The notes beneath the pieces are model-generated. The model was not told the origin of the DNA. It saw only the letters and a list, made by a program, of their open reading frames with translations, and did not search any database. The position numbers and the translations under genes were made by a program. Shown here one piece after another: positions 58,437 to 64,000 of a stretch of DNA of 64,000 bases; position 1 is the first letter of the stretch, and each line of letters starts with the position of its first letter. The DNA is taken from assembly GCF_027913035.1 (NCBI RefSeq), contig NZ_CP115775.1, positions 1,054,001-1,118,000 on the forward strand, in the 5' to 3' direction. Source of the stretch: Paracoccus albus (GTDB lineage Bacteria > Pseudomonadota > Alphaproteobacteria > Rhodobacterales > Rhodobacteraceae).

Positions 58437-58588
58437 CGAGAAATTATAGGCCAGTGGAAAAAGTGGCCCTCACGCGAAGAGCAGAAACTCGCCGGTCACG
58501 ATAGATAGTTGTCGTTCTTCTGGCTTTCAAGGGCGCGATCGCGGGGCCGGGGCTTGCACCATGTTTTCGTTTTGTTCATGATCGCCGC

Positions 58589-59065
58589 ATGACTCTGATA
58601 GACCCCAATCCAAACGCCGATGATACGACGCTGCCCGATCAGGCCGGATTCAGACTGGCACGCGGCGTCAGCCGGATGTTGCGCAGCTTTGACCATGCAG
58701 TTCTGTGTGAATTCGTGCCGTCGCGCGGTTTGCGCGTCGATGTGATTTCCATCACGCCACAAGGTGAAATCTGGATCGTGGAATGCAAAAGCAGCCGCGC
58801 TGATTTCACAGGCGACCGCAAATGGCAGAACTATCTGGAGTGGAGCGACAGGTTTTTCTGGGCGGTCGATACCGATTTCCCTGATGATCTGCTGCCGCCT
58901 GATACCGGGCTGATCCGCGCAGATGCTTACGGGGCGGAAATCATGCGGGAATCGCCGCTGACAAAAATGGCAGCGGCGCGGCGTACAAGGCTGACGCGCG
59001 ATGTCGCCCGCGTCGCCTCCATTCGGTTGCAGGCGCTGATCGACCCCGCCACGGCCGGTCTTTAG
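58589..59065 (+). CDS. MmcB-type DNA repair putative endonuclease
   Basis: 158 residues. The pattern RVDVISITPQGEIWIVECKS (residues 50-69) gives the D-x(n)-ExK-like core of a PD-(D/E)xK nuclease, followed by the conserved SRADFTGDRKWQNYLEW and FFWAVDTDFP. MmcB (DUF1052) is an alphaproteobacterial protein linked to DNA damage tolerance beside ImuB/DnaE2 in Caulobacter. The ATG has only a weak ribosome site. It ends 4 bp overlapped with a convergent small gene. Confidence 0.85.
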   Translation: MTLIDPNPNADDTTLPDQAGFRLARGVSRMLRSFDHAVLCEFVPSRGLRVDVISITPQGEIWIVECKSSRADFTGDRKWQNYLEWSDRFFWAVDTDFPDDLLPPDTGLIRADAYGAEIMRESPLTKMAAARRTRLTRDVARVASIRLQALIDPATAGL

Positions 59066-59286
59066 CGCCGGGGTTTGCCTTTTCCCTTGCCCTGTTTTGC
59101 AGGACCGAGGTTTCGTGCAGCCTCGACCGCGGCCAGCAGCTCTTCGGCGATTTCCGCTGCCTCATCCGGATCGAAATCCAAGGGTAGTTCTACCCCGTCA
59201 CCCTCGACATAGATTCGCACCATGCCCCGATCCGTCGGACCGATCTGAATATTCGCGGCGATATCGCTTTCGCTGTTGATGCCCAT
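59062..59286 (-). CDS. Small acidic protein, DUF6324-like
   Basis: 74 residues with a conserved centre DIAANIQIGPTDRGMVRIYV and LPLDFDPDEAAEIAEELLAA, ending in a lysine/arginine tail (KQGKGKGKPRR). The ATG at 59286 has an AGGAAAG site; the longer frame to 59349 is not supported. It resembles a small protein family widespread in Rhodobacterales. Function unknown. Its end overlaps the convergent mmcB by 4 bp. Confidence 0.7.
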   Translation of the reverse strand: MGINSESDIAANIQIGPTDRGMVRIYVEGDGVELPLDFDPDEAAEIAEELLAAVEAARNLGPAKQGKGKGKPRR

Positions 59287-59383
59287 GTCGCTTTCCTTTT
59301 CTTTTCCTCCTATCCCGATGATGAATTTGCGGCAAGTCCGGCCTTGCATCCTGTGTCACGGGGCGCTAAACGACGCGAACCGT

Positions 59384-59460
59384 GCCGCCTTAGCTCAGTT
59401 GGTTAGAGCGCTGGATTGTGGATCCAGAGGTCCCCCGTTCAAGCCGGGGAGGCGGTACCA
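59384..59460 (+). tRNA. tRNA-His (anticodon GUG), alphaproteobacterial type without encoded G-1
   Basis: 77 bases with encoded CCA. Acceptor GCCGCCT / AGGCGGT gives a G1-U72 first pair; the base before G1 is T and the discriminator is A73. Anticodon loop contains GTG within GGATTGTGGATCC. T arm CCCCGTTCAAGCCGGGG. These identity features match the unusual tRNA-His of many alphaproteobacteria. Confidence 0.93.
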
Positions 59461-59578
59461 TTCCCCAGAATGCGAATTTAGGGCGAATTGCCAAAGATTT
59501 ATGGCGATTTTCGGAACGACGTGCCCTTGCGCTGCGTTTGACCATGCAACGTTATTTCAAGCCTGAAGGAGGACTTCC

Positions 59579-59920
59579 ATGTCCCGCAATGAATATTCCG
59601 CACAGAATCTGAAAGAAGACGCCCGCCACGCGGCTGAAGATGCAGCTGGCAAAGCACAGGACACCGCCCGTCAGGTCAAGGAAAAGGCGGGTGAATATGC
59701 CGACACCGCGCGTGAGCTTGGCCATGAATATGCCGAGGCCGCCAAAGACGAGGCTCGTCGCCTTTATCGCAAGGGCCAAGAAGGCGCGCAGCAGATGGCT
59801 GGCTACGCCGAAGATTACTATGATGAACTGTCGACGGCCGTTCGCCGCAACCCTGCGCAGGCGCTTGGTATCGCTGTCGGCGTCGGTTTTCTGGTCGGGC
59901 TGCTGATCGCGCGCCGCTAA
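59579..59920 (+). CDS. DUF883-family (YqjD/ElaB-like) membrane-anchored protein
   Basis: 113 residues. Residues 1-85 form a charged, alanine-rich helical coiled-coil-like region (NLKEDARHAAEDAAGKAQ, EYADTARELGHEYAEAAKDE). A C-terminal glycine-rich membrane segment closes the protein (ALGIAVGVGFLVGLLIARR). E. coli relatives attach to the membrane and bind ribosomes in stationary phase. A strong AAGGAGG site precedes the ATG, and a second membrane protein starts 16 bp downstream, so the two are probably co-expressed. Confidence 0.85.
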   Translation: MSRNEYSAQNLKEDARHAAEDAAGKAQDTARQVKEKAGEYADTARELGHEYAEAAKDEARRLYRKGQEGAQQMAGYAEDYYDELSTAVRRNPAQALGIAVGVGFLVGLLIARR

Positions 59921-59935
59921 GCGGGGCCTGAACTC

Positions 59936-60607
59936 ATGTTCGATTATGTCAACCGGATGCAGCTTGCGCTAGGTGACAAGGCGCGTCGCGCCGGCATGAA
60001 GGCCGGTGCGGGCGTTGCCCTGTTGATTGGCGCGGGCTTCCTTCTGGCCGCTTTGTGGAGCTTTCTTGCATGGCGGCTGGAACTGGGTCCAACCTATGCT
60101 TCGCTAATTATCGGCGGCGGCTTCGCGCTGATCGGCCTGATTGTCTGGCTGATGTCAAATTCAGAGCGTCACGCCGTTCCTTCGACCGATGAGCTTAAGA
60201 ACGAGGTCGAGGCACGGCTGAGCCTTGCCGCTGACGCGGCGATCGACAAGGTGAAGTATCGCGCGGAAAGTGCGGTCGAAGGCGCCAAGTCAAAGGTGAC
60301 TTCACTGTTCGGCGCTGCCAGCGACACGGTAAAGGGCGCCGCGCACAGCGCCGGTGACGCTGCCTCTGGCGCAGGTCACACGGTTGGTGAAAAAGCCACC
60401 GAAGTTGCCGAGATGGGCGGGGTTGCGCTTGATAAGGCGAAAGAAACGCTCGATCAGGCGGTCGAAACCAAGGCCGGCCCGGCAATCGGGCTGGCCGGGG
60501 CTTTCTCTGTCGGCCTGATCATCGCCAATGCGCTAAGTCGCAGCCGCAGCAAGGACGACCTGTATTACTATGACGAGGTCGATTGGGAAGAAGATTATTA
60601 TTACTGA
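59936..60607 (+). CDS. Holin-superfamily-III-like membrane protein with long amphipathic helical region
   Basis: 223 residues. Two membrane helices at about residues 23-45 and 53-72 resemble the phage-holin-like family often paired with DUF883 proteins. Next comes a long alanine-rich repeat region (residues 95-175, e.g. AIDKVKYRAESAVEGAKSKV) reminiscent of LEA-type helices. A further hydrophobic stretch near 180-195 and an acidic, tyrosine-rich tail (DEVDWEEDYYY) follow. It is the second gene of a two-gene unit; a stress or envelope role is a guess. Confidence 0.7.
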   Translation: MFDYVNRMQLALGDKARRAGMKAGAGVALLIGAGFLLAALWSFLAWRLELGPTYASLIIGGGFALIGLIVWLMSNSERHAVPSTDELKNEVEARLSLAADAAIDKVKYRAESAVEGAKSKVTSLFGAASDTVKGAAHSAGDAASGAGHTVGEKATEVAEMGGVALDKAKETLDQAVETKAGPAIGLAGAFSVGLIIANALSRSRSKDDLYYYDEVDWEEDYYY

Positions 60608-60627
60608 TCGACAGCCATGTCATACGA

Positions 60628-60660
60628 ACGGCCCGCTGTGAAGGCGGGCCGTTTTCTTTT
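60628..60660 (+). terminator. Rho-independent terminator after the DUF883/holin-like pair
   Basis: 9-bp perfect stem ACGGCCCGC / GCGGGCCGT with a 7-base loop, then TTTTCTTTT. It separates the plus-strand pair from the convergent DUF1850 gene. Confidence 0.92.
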
Positions 60661-60671
60661 GCAGGCGGTTG

Positions 60672-61028
60672 TCAGGGGCAGGGTTTGATCGTTATCGCCT
60701 CGCCCGGCTCTGCGCCGATATCGCGGCAATCATCGCCATCACATAACCGCCATGCCGATGGTGTCGCGCCAGAGGAGGCAAGGACCAGTTCCGGGATCGG
60801 CGGCTGATTGGGACGCCAGACCCACCAGCCATCCTCAAGCCTGGCATTGGGCCCCGGCTCCATTCCCGCGCCAGAGCCTTTGATTGCTGCCTTCATCAGG
60901 CGCAAACCGGCCTCATTGACGATCCACTCTTCCCGCCAGTTCACCTTTTCGACTGAATGGGTCCATTCCAGTGTGAAACGGTCACTGGACAGCGCAACTG
61001 CGACCGCACCAACCAGCAGGCAGCTCAT
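60672..61028 (-). CDS. DUF1850-family protein associated with TAXI-TRAP transporters
   Basis: 118 residues with a short hydrophobic N-terminus (LLVGAVAVAL), then FTLEWTHSVEKVNWREEW, the typical DUF1850 signature, and a cysteine pair LCDGDDC near residue 100. Such genes are found almost only beside TRAP permeases of the TAXI type, as here. It starts within the permease stop (ATGA at 61025-61028). Role unknown; probably an exported accessory. Confidence 0.85.
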   Translation of the reverse strand: MSCLLVGAVAVALSSDRFTLEWTHSVEKVNWREEWIVNEAGLRLMKAAIKGSGAGMEPGPNARLEDGWWVWRPNQPPIPELVLASSGATPSAWRLCDGDDCRDIGAEPGEAITIKPCP

Positions 61029-63109
61029 GCCGTTTTCCTTTTCATCCACCAGATAACGCTGAACAGAACGGCAAGACCCAAACCGATTTCATCCGTCAGG
61101 GGCAGGGCGGCGATCAAGGTGAAGGCCGCCGCCATTGCAACGCCACGCTCCAGCAGGTTGAGCCGATGTCCCAGCCAGCCGATCACCGCCGTTCCCCACA
61201 GCCCGATGCCGATGACACATTTCAGCACGATATAGGCGACAGCCATTGGGAAGCCCAACGCCTCGGCCAGCGGTCCGCCGGGTTGGAGCATGAGTGCAGG
61301 CGTAAACACCGCCATATAGGGGATCACGAAACCCGCCGCGGCGACCTTTATCGCCTCAAGACTGATCTTGAAGCCGGATTCCTTGGCGATGGGGGCTGCA
61401 GCGAAACAGGCAAGCGCGACCGGTGGCGTCAGATCGGCCAGAATGCCGAAATAGAATACGAACATATGGCTGACGATCAGCGGCACGCCCAGTTCCAGCA
61501 GTGCCGGGGCCGCGATAGACGAGGTGATGATGTAGTTCGGGATCGTGGGGATGCCCATGCCCAGAACGATGCAGGTCAGCATGGTCAGGATCAGCGAGAG
61601 CATCAGAGAGTTCTCACCAACGCCGACGATGAAAATGCCGAAAGTGTTGGCCGCGCCGGTCAGCGTCATCGTGCCGATGATGACACCGACAAGCGCACAG
61701 GCGACGCCGACGGGCAGGGCGGTCTTGGCACCCTCTGCCAGGCTTTCAATCACCTGCCAGATCGTCTGTCTTCCGCCATTCGTCACGACGCTGATCACCA
61801 GCAGGGCGCCGACCAGCCCCCAAAGCAGGACCTCTTGCCGGTTGCTCAGCAAATAACCGACCATCAGGCCAAGACCGATCCAGAAGATGATCCGGATAAC
61901 GTTAGACGGCATCCCCAGCATCAGCGAGGCACCAAGGATCAGCATGATCGTCAGCGCCAGCCCGACTGCGCCCGCGTAAAGTGGCGTGAAGCCGGAGAAC
62001 AGCAGATAGACCAGCACGGCCAGGGGCAGTACCAGATACCAGCCCTCTCGAATGGCATTCAGCGCTGATGGCAATTCGCTTTTTGCCATGCCGCGCAGAT
62101 CGCGACGCCCGGCCTCCAGATGGACCATCCAGAAGGTCGAGGCGAAGTAGAGGATGGCGGGGATGATCGCCGCCCGCACAACCTCGACATAGGCGACACC
62201 AAGGGTTTCGGCCATGATGAAGGCGACGGCGCCCATGACCGGCGGCATGATCTGCCCGCCCATCGAGGATGTCGATTCAACCCCGCCCGCAAAGGCAGAG
62301 CGGTAGCCGAAGCTTTTCATCAGCGGGATGGTGAACTGGCCGGTGGTCACAACATTGGCCACGCCAGAACCAGAAATCGTGCCCATCAGACCAGAGCTGA
62401 CGACGCTGACCTTGGCCGCGCCGCCCATGCGGTGGCCGACCAGGCCAAGCGATACATCGGTGAACAGTTTGATCATCCCTGCGCGTTCAAGGAACGATCC
62501 GAACAGGATGAACAGGAAGATATAGGTCGCGCTGACGTAAAGCGGCGTGCCGTAGATACCTTCTGTGCCGAAGGACATCTGCTCGACCACCTGTTCCAGT
62601 GCATAGCCGCGCGTTTGCAGCGCGCCGGGGAAATATTCGCCAAACAGGGCGTAGATCAGAAAAATACCGGCCACGACGGGCAGTGCCGGACCCATGACGA
62701 CCCACGCAGCGGCAAAAACGGCAACCAGCGTGACGATCCCGACGATTGTGTCGATCCCGTTGATATCGCCCGCCCGCATCATCAGCGGCACATATTCGAC
62801 CCATTGATAAGCGGCGATGCCGACACCGACCAGACCCATGACCCATGCAAGGATCTGCACAGGCTGGCTGCGTCCGCGCAGCAGTGTCAGCAGCGGGAAG
62901 CCCAGTAGCAGCAGGAAACCAAGGTGGACGGCACGCTGGATCTGGCTGTTAAGATTCAGCAAATGCGCCGCAGTGGCGATCTGATAAAGCGAAAACGCAA
63001 CGGCGATCCAGAAAAGGATGCGGCCCTGAATGTTTTCCGGGAAACTTTCGGCCAGCGGGTCGTGCAGGCCAAGATCGGCCATATCGGCCGCATGGGTATC
63101 GACAGTCAT
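61025..63109 (-). CDS. TAXI-type TRAP transporter fused permease (DctQM)
   Basis: 694 residues with about 18 membrane segments: the small DctQ-like part lies in roughly the first 170 residues, and the large DctM part follows (SGLMGTISGSGVANVVTTGQ near residue 245, ESTSSMGGQIMPPVMGAVAF near 280, GMGIPTIPNYIITSSIAAPA near 525). Ion-driven uptake of an organic acid such as a dicarboxylate or glutamate is typical. Downstream gene DUF1850 and the upstream binding protein complete the system. The substrate is not evident. Confidence 0.93.
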   Translation of the reverse strand: MTVDTHAADMADLGLHDPLAESFPENIQGRILFWIAVAFSLYQIATAAHLLNLNSQIQRAVHLGFLLLLGFPLLTLLRGRSQPVQILAWVMGLVGVGIAAYQWVEYVPLMMRAGDINGIDTIVGIVTLVAVFAAAWVVMGPALPVVAGIFLIYALFGEYFPGALQTRGYALEQVVEQMSFGTEGIYGTPLYVSATYIFLFILFGSFLERAGMIKLFTDVSLGLVGHRMGGAAKVSVVSSGLMGTISGSGVANVVTTGQFTIPLMKSFGYRSAFAGGVESTSSMGGQIMPPVMGAVAFIMAETLGVAYVEVVRAAIIPAILYFASTFWMVHLEAGRRDLRGMAKSELPSALNAIREGWYLVLPLAVLVYLLFSGFTPLYAGAVGLALTIMLILGASLMLGMPSNVIRIIFWIGLGLMVGYLLSNRQEVLLWGLVGALLVISVVTNGGRQTIWQVIESLAEGAKTALPVGVACALVGVIIGTMTLTGAANTFGIFIVGVGENSLMLSLILTMLTCIVLGMGIPTIPNYIITSSIAAPALLELGVPLIVSHMFVFYFGILADLTPPVALACFAAAPIAKESGFKISLEAIKVAAAGFVIPYMAVFTPALMLQPGGPLAEALGFPMAVAYIVLKCVIGIGLWGTAVIGWLGHRLNLLERGVAMAAAFTLIAALPLTDEIGLGLAVLFSVIWWMKRKTA

Positions 63110-63133
63110 CGTGACGCCTTCAGCGAAGAAAGC

Positions 63134-63159
63134 GGGCCGGCACGCAATAGCGCCGGCCC
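63134..63159 (-). terminator. GC-rich hairpin between TAXI binding-protein and permease genes (possible attenuator)
   Basis: 8-bp perfect stem GGGCCGGC / GCCGGCCC with a 10-base loop in the 57-bp gap between the two genes; followed on the minus strand by GCTTTCTTC. It resembles the hairpin at 6663-6686 in the other transporter and could set a higher level of the binding protein. Confidence 0.55.
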
Positions 63160-63166
63160 GGTCTAT

Positions 63167-64000
63167 TTATTCGGCGCTTACGCCGACTTCGTCATAGTAA
63201 CGCTGCGCACCGGGATGGACCGGGATCGGCATACCCTGAAGTGCGTTCTGCACGTCGATGGCATTTGCGGCAGCATGTGCGGCCTTAAGCTCATCAAGGT
63301 TTTCGAAGATCGACTTCGTCATCGCATAGGCCGCGTCATCGCTGACCGCGTCCGAGCTGACAAGGTAGTTGATGACAGCTACCGTCGGCACGCTCTCTGC
63401 CTGACCCTCATAGGTTTCGGCAGGAATTTCACCGGCGACATAGGGCGCACCCAGTTCCTCGGCCACGTCGGCCGGTACCGACACGACTGTGATCGGGATC
63501 GAGGTCGAAAGGTCTTTCAGCGACGCAACGCCAAGACCGGCGGATTGCAGCGTCGCATCCAGCTGGCGGTTCTTCATCAATTCGACCGATTCCGCGAAGG
63601 GCAGGTATTCCACCTTGCCCAGATCGTCATAGCTCATCCCGGCGGCCTCAAGGATTGCACGGGCGTTCAGCTCTGTCCCAGATTTCGGCGCACCGACCGA
63701 CACCGATTTCCCGGCCAGATCGGCCAGCGTGGTGATGCCAGATTCTTCGCTGGCGACGATCTGAATATAGTTCGGATAGACCGCAGCGATACCGCGCAGC
63801 TTGTCCAGGGGCGCGGGGAAACCCGCATCCGCATTTCCTTCGGCGGCCAGTTTCACAGAGTCACCAAGCGAGAAACCGATTTCGCCTTTCGCCTGCTGAA
63901 GCAGGTTGAGGTTTTCAACCGATGCCTTGGTCGATTGAACCTGAACCTTGGCGTCCGGCAGAGCTTCCGAGTAAATTTTCGACAGCGCGACACCCATCGG
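63167..64000 (-). CDS. TAXI-family TRAP transporter periplasmic binding protein (partial, N-terminus outside window)
   Basis: About 277 C-terminal codons; the signal peptide and start lie beyond the right edge. TAXI landmarks: GEIGFSLGDSVKLAAEG, the ligand-site ADLAGKSVSVGAPKSGTELN near the visible residue 90, and the C-terminal VHPGAQRYYDEVG. It delivers substrate to the adjacent fused permease. The visible ORF starts at an internal methionine, but coding continues to the window end. Confidence 0.92.
   Translation of the reverse strand, partial: PMGVALSKIYSEALPDAKVQVQSTKASVENLNLLQQAKGEIGFSLGDSVKLAAEGNADAGFPAPLDKLRGIAAVYPNYIQIVASEESGITTLADLAGKSVSVGAPKSGTELNARAILEAAGMSYDDLGKVEYLPFAESVELMKNRQLDATLQSAGLGVASLKDLSTSIPITVVSVPADVAEELGAPYVAGEIPAETYEGQAESVPTVAVINYLVSSDAVSDDAAYAMTKSIFENLDELKAAHAAANAIDVQNALQGMPIPVHPGAQRYYDEVGVSAE

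Overview
The window is one contiguous piece of a GC-rich alphaproteobacterial chromosome, most likely from the Rhodobacteraceae and possibly Paracoccus or a close relative. The pointers are the gene content and orders (glpX-recJ; ribB with a degenerate GTP cyclohydrolase domain, then ribH and nusB; a complete glg cluster; sqdB; MmcB), the typical alphaproteobacterial tRNA-His with A73 and no encoded G-1, and dense packing with many 4-bp ATGA/GTGA gene overlaps. The genus is an inference; no rRNA or taxonomic marker was compared.

Layout. 1-3.3 kb: an iron-siderophore ABC importer, with the binding protein (cut by the window edge) divergent from two permeases and an ATPase. 3.3-7.8 kb: a five-gene branched-chain-amino-acid-type ABC importer (livKHMGF order) on the minus strand. 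8.0-11.3 kb: the divergent phenylacetate genes paaG-paaI-paaK and a TetR regulator (paaR-like); a palindromic operator-like site sits between the two transcription units, suggesting the importer carries an aromatic acid. 11.4-14.0 kb: a DUF442 phosphatase-like gene, an S4 RNA-binding gene, tRNA-Ile2(CAU), and purMN. 14.1-16.9 kb: lutABC for lactate oxidation. 17.1-19.2 kb: sqdB (sulfolipid head group) and a TRIC/UPF0126 channel. 19.2-20.5 kb: a graveyard of decayed insertion sequences (IS66-like, probably IS701-like).

20.5-33.3 kb: a glycogen synthesis and breakdown operon, glgP-glgB-glgC-glgA-glgX-pgm on the minus strand, with a divergent GH13 alpha-glucosidase. 33.3-34.3 kb: a membrane protein and a MarR regulator, divergent across two matching 12-bp palindromes. 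34.4-38.8 kb: a TonB-dependent receptor, sdaA and an FMN reductase. 38.8-43.9 kb: a Kef-type antiporter, a ring-cleaving-dioxygenase-like VOC protein with a divergent LysR regulator, and a Tat-exported serine hydrolase. 44-48.5 kb: gnd, tRNA-Glu, recJ, glpX. 48.7-52.5 kb: cysS (whose last quarter has a different base composition), cimA and a squalene/phytoene-synthase-like gene. 52.6-54.2 kb: an orphan cheB-cheD pair. 54.4-56.5 kb: ribBX-ribH-nusB. 56.6-60.7 kb: small envelope proteins, an abundant-looking DUF481 outer-membrane protein, mmcB, tRNA-His and a DUF883/holin-like pair. 60.7-64 kb: a TAXI-type TRAP transporter, cut by the window edge.

Most of the window is ordinary core metabolism. 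The parts worth a second look are the shared liv/paa operator, the compositional break inside cysS with an 8-codon mini-ORF between it and cimA, the paired MarR operators, a possible minus-strand small RNA near 58.3-58.4 kb, and the IS graveyard flanking the glycogen operon. I saw no CRISPR array, prophage, toxin-antitoxin module or recognisable defence system. GC values are hand counts and family calls are by recognition of the protein sequence, not by database search.
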